Origin: Larimichthys crocea
Lineage: Eukaryota > Chordata > Actinopteri > Sciaenidae
Assembly: GCF_000972845.2 (NCBI RefSeq)
Contig: NC_040027.1
Location: 13,569,760 to 13,633,759 of the forward strand
Direction of reading: 5' to 3'
DNA length: 64,000 nucleotides
Shown here: positions 36,017 to 49,419 of the stretch, in pieces
How the letters are laid out: the number at the start of each line of letters is the position of its first letter
Numbering within the stretch: the first letter of the stretch is position 1
Program-made: the position numbers and the translations under genes
Notes under the pieces: generated by a model
What the model was told of the DNA's origin: nothing
What the model saw: the letters and a program-made list of their open reading frames with translations, nothing else
Database searches by the model: none

Positions 36017-37641
36017 AATTAAACCTCTAATCTCCACAAAGAACACAATTATTAATATAAAACATTTATTTAAAAATGCACTTTCCAAAGTAGAAACAAT
36101 CATTGCACCTAAAAAATAAAAAGCTTGTCTCTACTGTTTGAATGTTTCAGGATGTAGCACCTGTTTCTGTCACTGCAGCGTTTTGTGTTTGGCTTCTTGC
36201 AGAAAAAAAAACAAAACAGTGACAGTAACTTTTTTGTGATTAGTTCTTAACCAGCAATTTAACAGAGTAACCTCTCAGTAAATCCTCACCGCACCATGTG
36301 CAGTAGACAGTGTGTATTGGATTACAGTGAAGTGAAAGCCATGTCTCACATCAGTATTAAGTTTCAGAGGTGCTTCATCTTGTCGTAACTCTTGTTGGGA
36401 TGTGTTACAAACAGATTCTCTTTCCTGATTTTACAAAAGGTAATTTGTTCTGAGGGTCAGCACGGGGTGGGCGTCTGTCAAGCTTTTAAAATTGTTTTAC
36501 ACATTTTTATACTGAGTGATGAATACTGGGGCCAAAGAAAGCAGCAAAAGTTGACGCCAAGATTTATTTATTCTTTGATCAGATCTAGATATTTAAATGC
36601 TGATTTTGTTATTTTTTTGCGTTTGAGCAATTTTTTTTAAAATGAACTTTAAATGATAAAGCTTTTGTGGTAAAAATTAGTTCAAACTTGGCAAATATGT
36701 CACTAAAAAGTAGTGAATTGATTTGTATCTAAAAATATCCCTAATGATAATAAGAAAAATATCGAGTCCTAGTAAAACTAGTTACACCAGGTCATTTATT
36801 ATCAAAAAAAAGTGACACAGGTAACAGAAAAAACTGCAAATATGTGAAGTTTTCAGTTAAACGTTTTGCTGATCGTCGTGTGATGATCTGTAACCGATAA
36901 CAAAAAGGCAAACAATTACATATCTGTACTCAGGCTTTGCTTTTTATGCACCCACGATACTGAAGGATACAGCAGGACATCTTTTTTTAAATGTCTTACA
37001 CACATTTTTTTTTTTCCCTTTTCCAATTTTCACAACCTTGTAATCGAACCCGGACACGACTGAAGGTAGTAATAGTGTGAAACTGCATTCCTACACACAA
37101 AAAAAGGCATTCGTGTTCATAAAAACGACTCCACTACTTGACAAATATAAAAAGGTCTGCGGGGAAACTAACAGACAAGAGTGCGTTCGATACTAGAATT
37201 CACTACAAAGTTCCCATCTGGCATGCCGGTTTTAATTTCTGCTACAACTTTGATTCAGTATTTTGAAGCGTCAAATTCAGTTCAATTATTTACATCCCGA
37301 TTTGAACACGTTATGTACAGCAGCAGTTTTAGTCAAAGGCAAATTGAACCTGTGTGTTTTGGGGAGCGTTTAATACAAAGTCGAGTACAAAATGTAACGC
37401 TCGCCTCACAGAAAGGCAAGCACGATGGTCTCAGAAGACTGACAGGTTTGTTCCTCTCACTAACACAATGTTTTGACGACCCTTCATGCATCTTCTGCTT
37501 AATATACGCAGCACTGTGAGTGCTGGGTTGGGGGGTCTCGGGGTCTGGTCCCTGATGTTGATGTGTTCACAGAGATGGCCTGGCACTTGGGAAGAAGGTC
37601 AGGAAAGAACGGCGGCAGTGAGCAGAGTCAACAAACAGCTG
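36017..37641. other. 3' flank of JADE3
   Basis: AT-rich sequence, probably including the JADE3 3' UTR near its right end. Candidate poly(A) signals on the minus strand (TTTATT on the plus strand) occur for example at about 36795. No other gene is seen; short ORFs here lack domains. Confidence 0.45.
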
Positions 37642-40600
37642 TCACCTTTGCATGGAGTGTCTGGAGCCCAGCGACTGTTTCCCACGACTGACCCCTTTCC
37701 TTGGAGCGTCTGGCTGAGGCAGCCCGACCTGCTGCCTGTGCCTCCCTTTGGCCTCGGGCTCTGAGTCACTGAGCTCCAGGTCGGGACAGTATCCGTCGCT
37801 GTCCTGGTACGATCTCGCGCTCTTCACCTTGTGTTCAGACACCGGTTTAGCCCAGAGTCTCTCCTTGGTTGAGCCCTTTCGGGACAGTTTGTCAGAGGCC
37901 CGCAGGTCCTCTGTGGTCCGTACTAAATTAATAGTCGCCTCTTTGAAGGACCTGCCAAAGTGCTCCATGGCTGACTTGCGAAACCTGCTCTTGTCCAAAG
38001 CCTGATTCGAAGCGTCCTGGTCACTGGGCGTCTGGCAAGAACTGTCCTTCTGAGCCACAAACTTCTCGAAGAGCCCGTTGGATTTAGCTCGGTCTTGGTC
38101 CAGTTTGCCGTTACCGTTGGAGGAGTGGCCGTGGAGCGCCGCGTGCAGGGCTAAAGGTTTGCCGGAGGGTTTAACAGGCAGCGCCGAGCTGCTCGAGGAA
38201 GACAGTCGCCCGTTGGAGCGCTCCTCTCTCCGACCTCGTCCGTGCAGCTGAGGCTTCCCCTGACCCAGCCCTTCACCTGCATGCTCAGTAACATTACCGC
38301 TATTGTCCGGACAGAGCGGCCCATTGCCGGATTTGGAACTGGAATTTCCATTTCCAAGAGTCGATGATTTGGGCATTTTGAGCTTCAGGGTTATCCTCGG
38401 AGGAGGACGGAACAGCACGCTGTCCACCGGGTACGAAGAAGGAAGACCTGACGACAAAAAAAGTTCAGCAACTCAGCACAACTAACTATTGGCAACAGAA
38501 AGTGAGATTATTACTGGGATCTACTGTTTATATCCTAAATGTGTGTGTGATGGCTCACCAGCAGAGACCTCCTGGTTCACGAGCTTCACGTGCAGGTTGA
38601 ACATCTGCTCCTGGGCTTTACTCTGCAGCAGCTTCAGCTTCTCCCTCCGACTCACCATGTAACACAGATTCCTTACCTGCAGAATAAGGATGATAAAAAA
38701 CATTACATTACTGTAATGCAATTTTCTGCTCTCTGCCTATACGTGCCTGAGCCTCAGGCAGACTGTGTGTCATAAATATGTTGCAGCTCATAAAAGCATT
38801 GCAGATAAAGGAATCTGCAACTCGTTCCACCTTCTCCAATGTGCGTATCTTTGTCTTCTATGACAATAGCAAAGACTTGGGGGGTTTGGATGGTTGGTCT
38901 AATTCAAATACACAATTACAAAAAGTTTTTTTTAAGCCTGCAGTGACTTTTTACCTCCATATTTCTGTTTTAACTCCGAACTGTAATTTTCAAGTCTGGC
39001 CACCAGTTCTGCATTGGCTTGTTGTCTGCATCAGGACATTAAAGTCCATGTAAAGTAAGAATAAATCTGTGTTCCGAGTTTGTCAGACCGAAGAAGAAAG
39101 TGTAAACCACCCAGCCAAATTTAAATGATTACAAATATTGACAAGTTTATGAACTTAGGTGTCAAAATTGGGTAAAAATGAATTCTCAGCTCCAGGACTG
39201 AGGGCGACGACTGAAACGTGTCAGATGAGTTCAGAAAATGACATGACTAACTTTGAAACACTGAGCGAGATGAATTCATCTCTATCTCTCTAGCTCATGG
39301 GGCCTCAGCGTGTCATCGAGCCACCCTTTAAGGACCGCCCACAAAATCCTGAGACTGAAAACTGGTGAAAAAATGTTTGAACCTCTAACTCCACATTTGA
39401 GTGATATATCTTTCAAAGTCTTTTTCCAACATATTTAATGTGTTTTGAAAGAAATCTAAGAATTGCCTTTACAGACTTTAACACTTGTCGTTTCCAAGTG
39501 GCAGTTCTCTTGCAGACTGTGGCAACTTTTCCTCCAGGATCTCTCCCAATTGTTCTGCTGATGTGTGCAGATTAACTTGTGGTGATTTGATTTAAAGAGC
39601 GATTCCATGTTGAGAAACAAGAAAAACACTGAAGAAGATGAGAACATACTCGACAACGCATGTGGATTTTTGTTCGATCAGCTCATGAAATTCAATAACT
39701 TTCCAACCGAAACCGAGATTTGTTTTAATACTTCAGTTTCTCAGTATTTATGTCATTGCCATTGCTGAGAGTTGTGTTGTGTCCACACAGGATCACGTGT
39801 TAATAACAATACATATGTTAGATTGTGCCATACTCAAGCTGACACTACCACAGTGAGCTCACTGAAAGTAGAGCACATACTGTCTGGACTCGCTCAGTAA
39901 CCAGAAATTCAAAGACTCAGCACTTCAGATTATTACACTGCTGCGTAAAAGAAAAAGAAAAAGGCACCCACCCTCTCCAGATCCTGCCGCAGGTGCATGA
40001 ACATCCGCATGCGTGTGTGGATGCTGTCCTCCTGAGGCTGCAGCACCAGGTTCTCCTCCTCCTCTTTAGGTGGCAGCAGAGCTTTGTTAAAGTTCGCTTT
40101 CCTCTTCAGCTTCCAGTACTGATAGATGAAGTCGGCCAGGCGCTCGGAGAGCCCGAGGAGCTGGGCCAGCTCCTTCAGCTGGATTAGGGTGTAGAAGTCC
40201 TCCTCCAGCTCCTGCAATCTCTGCGCCCGCTGGCCAACCTTCTCCGCCTCGGCGGGGGCTTTGGATCGAGCTGGGCTCAAGCCAGCCTCGCCGGTTTTAG
40301 ACTTGCTGTGCTTCAGGCAGTAAGACTTGAACTTGACTTCATCGCCTTCGTCCAGGATGGTCTTCATCTCGAGGCTGTGCTCGAAGGCACACGTCACGTG
40401 GAAAGGAGTGGTGCAGTTCTTCACCGAGCACTGTGAGACACGAGGAAACAGACGATCATGTTTATGTGGACTGTAACACACTTACTGGGCGTAACAAGAT
40501 GTTAAGAGAAGCATCTGAGAATTTACATATTTTGCAGAAACCTAATTTCCCCAGTGACTCGAGTTTACATGATGTGTGTTTCATAACTGGATTACTGTTA

Positions 40601-43235
40601 AGAAAGACACAAGATTATCTATCACCCTGATGAATGGAACAGCTTTAAAAAAAGGTCCAGTCTGTAGGATTTAGTGACATTTAGAGATGAAGCAACTGAA
40701 TACTGCTTGATTCACGCTCCCCTTCCAAGCGGAGGAGAAACTACAGCAGTGTCTGTAGATATAAAAGCTCATTCTAAGGTAACGACAACATATTTATTCT
40801 TATTTGCAGGTGATTATAGATGAATGCATGCCCAGTAAACTAAGCTCGTCATGTTACATTATTTGAGGACACTGGTGAGAAAAGCCGCCCTGATCGGACA
40901 ATAATGAAACAGAAGCATCTGAGCTGCAGTGTGTTGGTTCTGTGACATAGATGAGGAAGTAAGTAACAAAGATGAGGCTTGCTTGTTGACTTTAGGCTAC
41001 GGTCACACATGCATGAAAATGTTTTGTTACTTCTAGTTCCCTTCAACTGCTTCAAGCTGGGACGTTTCTGGCACAAAAGCACAATCAAACCATGTGCAGC
41101 AGGTTTATAGAGAGTCATGATGAGTTTTCACATGGAGCGTTTACTCTTTCTGAAAAGCTGAATCATGTCCTGGAGTCTTCTGAGCTGAACCTTCTACTGT
41201 ACACTGATAGTAAATTTCAGCACCTCGTCGTTGATTTCAAACAACAATCGCACCGTAAGATCCATCCACGCTCACCTGGATACAGGCGCCTGTCTTCAGT
41301 TTACACAGACTGCAGATGAGAGACCAGCGGCTGGGCGGGATGTGGGAGACTTTAGTGATGGGCTCCATCCTCTCGGGACAGGCGATGCTCACCTACAGAA
41401 GAAGGAAACATCCGTCATGATGAGTGTAGAACAACGTGAAGTGGTGAAGAACGCAGCGGAGGATCTGAGTGTCTGTACTAACCTCTGGTATCCACAGGGC
41501 ACAGCTTACATGCGCCCACTTGGTCCCTGCACGCGTAGCCTTCATGGCACCGCCTTTCTGAGGACAGAGAAGGCACTGCGGGTCGATACCGAGGACACAC
41601 GTCCTGCACAGCCAGTTTCCAACAGGCACTTTGACGATGCCGTAACAGGCCTGTGGGGAGAGGAGCAGGAGGTTTGTAAGCAGCTGTTCTGATATAAGAA
41701 CTCAATAATCGATGGACTGGTCGGTGGTTGTGCTGCCGTTTACCTGGTGCACACAGATGTTGCACTTGTCACAGAACACCATGTCGTTCCCCTCTTCGCT
41801 GTCGGGGGAGCGGCACACATCGCAGATCACGTCCTCGTCGTATTCGATCCCCAGGCCTTCCACCGTCTCGATGGCGTGCTTCATGTTGTCATGGCACTGC
41901 CTCTCCAGAGCCTCCATGGCGCGCTCCATCGTCAGCTCGTCTATGGGCTGCTCCCCTGAAGAGATAAACAAGAACAAAACCCAGCCCCCTCAACACAGTC
42001 AGAGAAAGCTCAGCAGACTGTTGGGAGTCCAAATCTTAATGCTCTTATTTCAAGCTTGGGGAGACAGATGTCCACGTTTGTAGATAATGCAGCACTGTGT
42101 GAATTTCTGGATTATCCCCTTATGATTCTCTCTCTCTTACCCATGCGGTCGAGCTCCTTGTTGAGTGTGTGCAGCCAGTAAAGGTCCACGTCGTCCAGAT
42201 CGTAGCGACACATGGCCTCTGCCAGCTCCTTTATGTTGACATAACCCGGTTCTGTCGACTCCTGGCTCGAGCACTGGACGTACTTCCTCTGGTGGGTGTA
42301 AAGCACCTCCTTGGGCTTCTCCACAATAACTCTGCACGCGGAAGATAAAAATACGTCAGCACATTTAGACAAAGCTAGATGAACTCTGTCCTCTCTGGGA
42401 GTCCAATGGGGTTACCTGACAGACGGCTCTGGGATGGTGTCTGGACTCGCCAGCACCTGGACCCCCTTCTCCCACTCCATCTTCCAGGTGTCTGCCAGCA
42501 GGTAGTAGTCCTCTGGGGACACGTGGTGGGAGTCGGGCAGCTTCATGGCACTGATCAGGTCTTTTCTGAACACCTGCGGGGAGAGGCCACGGCACAGAGT
42601 CACACACGAGTCCTCGTGTTTAACAACGCTCAGCACACAGCTGGACGGCGAGGACGGGAACTTACTTCAGCCGGTTTCTTCTGGTTGGAGGCGGGGGTTC
42701 CAGGTTTGCTGCCATACTTGTTGGAGGAGCAGAAGGAGGTGGAGGGACCTAAATAAAGAAAGAGGGCGTGAGTGGAAGAAGAGGAGTGGAAATTAAGTTA
42801 ATTTGATTCCACTGGGCACGGATGCGATGAGTTCGGTCGATGTTTCAAACCCCGGCAGAAGCGACTCTCAACTCAGCTGTTCAATTTGTGACAGACGCCG
42901 CAAGCAGCTTGAGCAGACAGGAAGTCAGACACAGAAACGGCACAGAGAATCTGGCCTTTTTTCAAAATAAAACACCCTGTCCATACAGCCAAAAGAGAAA
43001 CAATTTAACTATGTGGCATCTTCACATATTTAGAGGATCATTAACCAGAAAAATGATCAAATCTGAGCAGGTTAACAAAGTCTGGCGGGCTTCTGAAACG
43101 CTCCTGGTGGGGTTTGAAGTGAGGACGAAGCAATACAATGTCCCGGCTGTGACGTGACAGGGACGTTAATTAAACAGAAGACTCACTCTCATTGTCAGAA
43201 CTGTCGCTGCTGCTTGAGGACCTGAGACGTTTCAT
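37642..43235 (-). CDS. jade3: JADE3 (PHF16), PHD-finger subunit of HBO1 acetylase
   Basis: Ten exons on the minus strand join to 786 residues (human about 823): 43187-43235, 42666-42748, 42416-42573, 42141-42331, 41744-41955, 41483-41650, 41276-41392, 39972-40430, 38559-38676 and 37642-38447. The start [10 protein letters not shown] precedes [19 protein letters not shown] and the EPL-like region. The first PHD finger (about 204-250) reads [20 protein letters not shown] then [20 protein letters not shown]. The extended zinc-knuckle/PHD2 module follows ([20 protein letters not shown] to [11 protein letters not shown], about 255-380). A basic coiled part ends [15 protein letters not shown]. The C terminus [11 protein letters not shown] and the final SMQR match JADE3 rather than JADE1/2. 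JADE proteins scaffold HBO1/KAT7 complexes that acetylate histone H4/H3. It is followed by RP2 in the same orientation, as in human. Confidence 0.95.
40647..40760 (+). mobile_element. Left end of a GGTCCAGTGTG-type TIR element in JADE3 intron 7
   Basis: AAAAAGGTCCAGTCTGTAGG followed by ATTTAGTGACATTTAGAG matches the terminus of the element at 44548. Only one end is clear, so the copy is partial. Confidence 0.5.
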
Positions 43236-44023
43236 CCTGTAAAATCCTGCAGAAGAAGAAGAAGAGAGAACGGACATTAAAACATGTGGAGCGTGTGAAA
43301 AAAAAAATCAAATCAAACAATATAAACTAACACGGTTACTCACCATAAATTTCAAGTTGAAGAGCATGCTAGTAGATTCCTCTGATAAACCTTTAGCCAC
43401 TTTATTTTATGCCTGCAAAAAGAAAAACATCTGTAAACTGAAGCAAAACATTTGGGCGTGAAAGAAAAACATGTTTTTTGCATAGTTGGGTTATTGTTTG
43501 GCCGTGAAGTATGTAGTACACCGAGCCACTAACCGATAGAGTCGATGTCAGCATCTGTGTAGTATTAAGGTCAGGACGTTTTTTTTCTGTTTTCAGGGTT
43601 TATTTTTAAAAATGCCGACAGTTTAAAGTGAAAGAAAACAGAGCAGACAGACACCACAGGCTTACAGTACGCGCCTTTAGCAACACTGAACCACTGGGAC
43701 GACTCATTAAAAAAAAAGGTTTCCAAATACTGAGGGACTCAAACCCACAGTCGCCCCAAATACAGTACGCTGTTTCAACAGACAGGACATGCCTCACATT
43801 CCCCATGAGGACAGGAGGGGTAGGAGGGGGCATGAAGCCATTTCCACTCCATACCATAGTACGAGTCAAACACACCGATGCCAACTGCTGAGAGAAACGT
43901 ACAGGCGTACAGTCTGACGCTGCTCGTGACGTCATTCAGCCTGATCACAGCGACTGAACGGGGTCAAACGTGCCGGACATCAGCGGCAGATTCTTGAAAA
44001 TCGACACAAACACACCTCAGTGC

Positions 44024-44025
<2 letters not shown>
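43236..44025. other. 5' flank and possible 5' UTR intron of JADE3
   Basis: The coding ATG at 43235 lies 14 bases after an ACAG acceptor-like site, suggesting that the true first exon is non-coding and further upstream. No other exon is seen here; short ORFs on both strands have no domain. Confidence 0.4.

Positions 44026-44070
<45 letters not shown>
44026..44070. repeat. (TG)n microsatellite
   Basis: An uninterrupted run of about 22 TG units is present. Confidence 0.97.
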
Positions 44071-44071
<1 letters not shown>

Positions 44072-44547
44072 CGGGCCGACATCTGCCGCTGACATGAGTG
44101 TTTCCATCTCTGAGCACAGCACACGTCGCCGTGTGTTCAGCTACTCCAGGCTGATAAATAAACAAAGGGTGAATGAATGAAGTCCGGCCTGTTCGAGTGT
44201 GAAGCTGCAAGCTTTGACTGGATCGAGGTGAAACGCAGAGCCGGATGAAACGTACAAACACTCAGAAAAATGTGTGTCATGTTTCCATTTTCAGTTATGT
44301 TTAAGAAAAGCATTTTATATTTGAACATTTTTTGTGCCTTTAAAGTATAAATTCGGGAAAATGAACAGGCAAATCTTGGTTCTCGCCTCTCAGATGTGTG
44401 GATTTGATACTTTCCTCTGTTTGTAAATTGAATATTCGAGGTGAGGTTAGTCACACAAAACAAGCAGCCTGAAAACTTCACCTTGGATTCTGAGAAATAT
44501 TTATCTATCTGGTGCTTGATTTCTATCTTCCTTAAAAAAAAAAAAAA

Positions 44548-45373
44548 AGGTCCAGTGTGTGAGATTTAGGGATGAAACAATAATGTTTTTTGCACAGTTT
44601 GCACAAAACGACGAGCAAGACAAACCACAAACAAACAGTGCAGGGAGAGGCAGAAACCTGGTGGGCATAAAACAAAGAGCATGTTGCCCACAGCAACATT
44701 TACAACCTAAAAAACTTTTAAACATTGATCATGACAATAACTGTTGATGGAAACGTGTGAGTACTCCGTGTTTTCTTTCACTGTGATACTGTTTTGTATT
44801 TTGCACAATAAGGTCAGGCAGATCATTTTTCTCATGACAAACACTAGTGGTTACATCTGAACACAAAAGGTCTCGGGTCAAAGCAAAATAGAAAAAACAA
44901 ACACTTTGGGGAACGATCTGGCCTCCAAAAGTTAATTTCAGAGGAAGTGTCCTTTAGATATTTAATAAATCTTCTGTTCTTGACAAAGACGAGTGTGCAA
45001 GTAGATAAAACAGAGACAAAACAGAGCAAGACCACCACAATCTGTGTCAGTAACTAATATTAATGACATTACAGTTCAACACTGGAGGATAAACACTGTT
45101 TACGTGCACAGATATGACATCACACTGTACACAAACCACTTCTACCAGGTGACAGGTGGGTATCCATCACAACCAGGTTTCAGTCCGCCTGCCTCAGGTC
45201 CACAGACGATCCACGTCTTTGCTGATTTTTATATTAACCGGTAGGTGGCGGAGACAGGAGCCACCACATCAGGTGATGCCACAGATACTACGTCCATATT
45301 TTATACCGTCTATGTGTAGGAAGGAGTGGGTGAGTCAAGGGGGGTTTAAATCCTACACACCGGACCTTTAAAA
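44548..45373. mobile_element. Small TIR DNA element (GGTCCAGTGTG family)
   Basis: The left end AAGGTCCAGTGTGTGAGATTT (44548 onward) and right end AATCCTACACACCGGACCTTT (about 45350-45371) are inverted copies. About 820 bases lie between them, with no transposase. The ends resemble the abundant fish hAT-like MITEs. The right part of this element is the seed of the tandem array that follows. Confidence 0.7.
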
Positions 45374-46247
45374 TTTCACTTAATATCTGTTATGTGGCAA
45401 AACACCAAGACAAATATCTTGTATATGAAAACCTACTTGACAATAAACCGGATTCTGGTTCTGGTCCGTCACCAGAGGTAAACTAAACAACTTTAACACC
45501 CCACACACACACACATAGTATAAACGGATCATGCGCACAGATATGACATCACACTGTACACTAGTTAAAAAAAAGTGACTACTTTGTTAACTGGTAGATG
45601 CCGTTTCACATCCACCGACAATCAATGTGTTTGCCGATACGAGATTAGGACGGTCACGGATACGAAGTCTATATTTTAGGGAGGGTGAGCCGAGAGGGGT
45701 GCAAATACTACAAACACCGGACCTTTAAATTTTTACTTAATTTTTTTAACTTAATGTTTGATATGCAGCAAAACACCAAGACTAATACAGGTCCCCAATG
45801 AGCCTGGTTCTGTTTTTGTTTCTGGGGTAAACTAAACTTTAACACCACTCACAGTACATATGTGACATCACACTGCACGGATGTGACATCACACTGTACA
45901 CTAGTTTAAAAAAAAGTGACCACTTTGTTAACTAGGTAGATGCCGTTTCACATCCACCGACAATCCATGTCTTTGCCGATACGAGATTAGGACGGTCACG
46001 GATACGAAGTCTATATTTTAGGGAGGGTGAGCCAAGAGGGGTGCAAATCCTACACACACCGGACCTTTAAATTTTTACTTATTTTTATTTTTTAAACATA
46101 CTTAATGTTTGATATGCAGCAAAACACCAAGACTAATACAAGTCCACAATGAGCCTGGTTCTGGTTCTGTTTCTGTGGTAAACTAAACTTTAACACCACA
46201 CACAGTATAAACAGGTTATGTGCACGGATGTGACATCACACTGTACA
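45102..46247. repeat. Tandem array of ~340-430-base units derived from a TIR element end
   Basis: The anchor GACATCACACTGTACA occurs at 45116, 45545, 45885 and 46232, giving steps of 429, 340 and 347. Each unit contains TTTGCCGAT-type sequence, a GGAGGGTGAG stretch, the terminal CACCGGACCTTTAAA and the phrase CAAAACACCAAGAC. The second and third units are more alike than either is to the first, indicating stepwise amplification. No coding. Confidence 0.85.
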
Positions 46248-46443
46248 GAAAAGAAACCACAGAAACAAAAACAAACTGTCCCCCCCAACAAAAAATTTGC
46301 ATCCGTTTCCTTGTTTACATTTCTGCCCTCATGCACATGCACTACTCTGTGACTGTGACTTTATATGAAATAAAACAGTTTTTAAAAAAAAAAAAACAAA
46401 GAAAGAAAGAGCCTGCCCTGCCCAGAGACAGCCTTGTTGGCGC

Positions 46444-46446
<3 letters not shown>

Positions 46447-46502
<56 letters not shown>
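46447..46502. repeat. (CA)n microsatellite
   Basis: An uninterrupted run of about 28 CA units; the translated Cys/Val and His/Thr ORFs across it are artefacts. Confidence 0.98.
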
Positions 46503-46505
<3 letters not shown>

Positions 46506-46919
46506 CCTGTAGCAGGCGGGCACTGCAGGCTGTGGAGAAATCAAACATGGGCGCCACCATCGTGCAAAGATGTCACTTCCTAGAGACATTAGGGCGAAAA
46601 TTCACCCAGCTCAGCAGCTTCAGCGCTCACCGTGCTGCTGCTGGGAACTATCCGTCACATCACACCCAGAAATAGTTGTTAAAAAACGGCAGAAAAAAAG
46701 AGGGAGCAGGCCCCCGTGGCCTGGATAAATCATCCAGGGCAAATCCTGGCACCCTGAACACCGAGCATATTGTTCACATTCCGGCTGTTTTTACCTCCAG
46801 TCCTCGCTCTGTCGTCAGATTAGTCCCCGCCACGTGTCGCTCCACACAAAGCCTTATTAAACACTAATTAAAACAGCAGCTCTGCCTCCAGACGTGCAGT
46901 AAATTTGGGTTTTTTTTTG

Positions 46920-47100
46920 CAGCCCACCACAGTGAGAGTCTCTCCTGGGTTGCAATCTGTCCACCACCACCACGGCACAACAGCTCTATTGTACCGCGCC
47001 TCCCGCCAGGTCCTAAAGCCCGCCGGTTTCCGCCTCCAAAGCATGGCTGGGTGCGCTCGATTTGTGTACAGGCGTTAACCTGTTACTACTACGGAAGCCG
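46920..47100 (-). promoter_or_regulatory. jade3: Candidate JADE3 promoter / non-coding first exon
   Basis: A local CpG- and GC-rich island (for example GCCCGCCGGTTTCCGCCTCC at about 47018-47037) in AT-rich surroundings is 3.7 kb upstream of the JADE3 start codon on its 5' side. The JADE3 coding start follows an acceptor-like site, so a distant untranslated first exon is expected. This is the best candidate here, by position and composition only. Confidence 0.35.
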
Positions 47101-47249
47101 AAGGCGATCATACATTCACACACACACTTACCATACTTTTATATTTATTTTATTTTTTTTTATCTGTATTTATGTTTCCATTCCATTCCATTATTATTAT
47201 TATTATTTATACCTTGCAGTTTTTATTTATATCATAGTCACTTACTTTT

Positions 47250-47345
47250 GTAATATTATTTATCAGAATCAGAATCAGAAATACTTTATTAATCCCCGCA
47301 GGGAAATTGTTTTTGTTACAGCATCTCCTAAACGGTAAGTGAGAT
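47250..47345. repeat. LINE 3'-tail-like repeat
   Basis: AATCAGAATCAGAAATACTT followed by TATTAATCCCCGCAGGGAAA is a well-known fish retroelement-tail phrase. About 500 bases on, CAAGTAAATTTCCCCGTGG near 47835 is a related fragment in the other orientation. The flanking ORFs (47051-47794) are AT-rich noise. Confidence 0.6.
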
Positions 47346-47899
47346 AGTAAAAAAAAACAATAGCGAGAAACAAACCTTTAACAATATACACCTATACAAT
47401 ATCCTATTTTAACACTATATACACATGTATAAATAACAGTTAAATAAAACCAGTAACGGTAAACTATGCAATATGTAAATCTAAAACCTTATAAAGAATT
47501 TAGTCTTTGAGAGACTGTTGAGAGAATAGACACTGTTTGTATAAAGTGCAGTATAAATGCAAGGTCTCTCTTAATAATATTATTATTTGTATCATGGTCA
47601 CTTTCTTTGCAATATTTTCTTACACTATGGTCACTTTACATTACAATACTCTTTTTATATATCATGCCACTTTCATCCTCAGTACTTGTCTGTTTTTGAA
47701 GGTTGATTGTTTTTTGTGTTTATTGTGTAGGTTATATATATTTCGGTCTGTTTGTTGTGTTTGTTTGTTTTTTGCCTTTTCTACTTTTTTCTAATTCTGT
47801 AGTGTATGATACACTTTCCTCTGCTGCTTTAACAAGTAAATTTCCCCGTGGTGGGATGAATAATGTATAACCAAAACTAATCTTGTATGTGCTTAAATC

Positions 47900-49419
47900 T
47901 TATCATGACTGATGAAATATATAACATGTAAATAAATTTGGATAAGTACACTGGAACTTTAATAAAGTAATACATACATCTGAATGTCACATTTCAGCTT
48001 TCTTTAATGAGTATTCTGTATTTTATGGAGCTGTTTGTCGTTAACACAGGTGTGAACCTGTTTGTGTGCAGCATGTCAGAGATCAACCGATTCAGTGACC
48101 ACAAAGAAAATGTTTTGGTTTTGTACATATATGGACTGTAGTGGAAAATTTAAATAGATAAAAACAGATTGTGAACTTTGGAGATTATTATATCAATCTT
48201 TTTTCAACACATTTTGACTTTACAATGTTGTGTAGTTATTGGAAATGTTTGGATCACATTCAAATGGTCTCTGCGTTCTCACCGAGGTTTGGGCTACTTG
48301 CTGGAGTAGTAAACTGGGTTCCAGTATTCACCAGACCTCATGCGTATACATGGAAATGGATATCAGAACAGAAATGTTTACACCTCATTCTTTATAGAGT
48401 CAGTGGTGTCCTCTAACACAGTCCTCAACAATGATATGAAATAACCAGTCTGTGTGCTTTCAGATATTCTGCAGATTTTAATGTGACATTTTTATAAAGA
48501 CAGATTTGAGTGTAGAAACAACAAATTACAGACAAATGTGCATCATAAAGACAAATTGCTCTACAAAAAAAAAAAAAAAAAAAATTGCTCAATGCTCAAG
48601 TACAAAAGATTTACAAATACAAAACATCACAACAAGTCCCCTATGTTTTTCCTTTTCTCAAAGGCAACTGACAATCTAACTTTAGCTAAATCTGCATGTT
48701 ATCACTGATAAATTAACACATGGCAGGCCTCCAGCTCAGAATGGGTGAAAGTCAAGCTGTGATGAAAATGCTACCCGACATACGTGGAAGTCAAATAGGT
48801 GAAGTGAAAGCTGCTAACTGTGCTAACTCACTGAGGAAGACGGCACACTATTAATGAACTCCCCAACTCGAAACACTGGAATTAGTTTCCATTCAGAGAA
48901 AATGAAACTAATGTCTAATATTCAAGCACCAAAGAAAAAATGTTTTGCCAGAAAATACAGTCAGACAGGAGCATTTACAGTTACAGCTTGTTTAAGCAAG
49001 TAAAATTGCTCTTTATTTAAGAAAGAAATGACAGGTTTGTCGGGTTACAAAGGGGAAACAGACTGTTCCTCATGAAATATCTATTTTTGTGTAAATGAGA
49101 ACTAAAACTACTCTCAGCAGGATGGATTATTTACTATATTGTTATTATAAACCTGCGTTGGCTCAAGTCTGTCACCCGATAAACAGCATCACTGCTTTGT
49201 TTTTCAATCATTAGAGTACATGTATGAAAGGCCTGATTACTAAACATGATGAAGAACATGAATCGCGTGTTGGTACAAAAACATTCAGTAGAGAGTATAA
49301 AACAATTATTACAAAATAAAAAAAAATGATCACAAGTTGCCTACATAAAAAGCCAGCACGTGTTTACACACTCAGTAAATCTCAACAGACAGCAAACTGC
49401 CACAACTCAACTTTGGCCT
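47900..49419. other. Intergenic DNA between JADE3 and RP2
   Basis: AT-rich, with a poly-A tract at about 48566-48584. I see no exon, RNA gene or complete mobile element in this stretch. Confidence 0.5.

Noticed and set aside
41231..42796. Several long plus-strand ORFs over the JADE3 PHD region
   Set aside because: They are shadows of the minus-strand JADE3 exons, whose PHD fingers and splice sites are clear.
46329..46589. Cys/Val-rich ORFs across the CA repeat
   Set aside because: Pure translation of a dinucleotide microsatellite.
47051..47794. Tyr/Phe-rich ORFs in the JADE3-RP2 interval
   Set aside because: AT-rich, low-complexity retroelement debris with no domain.
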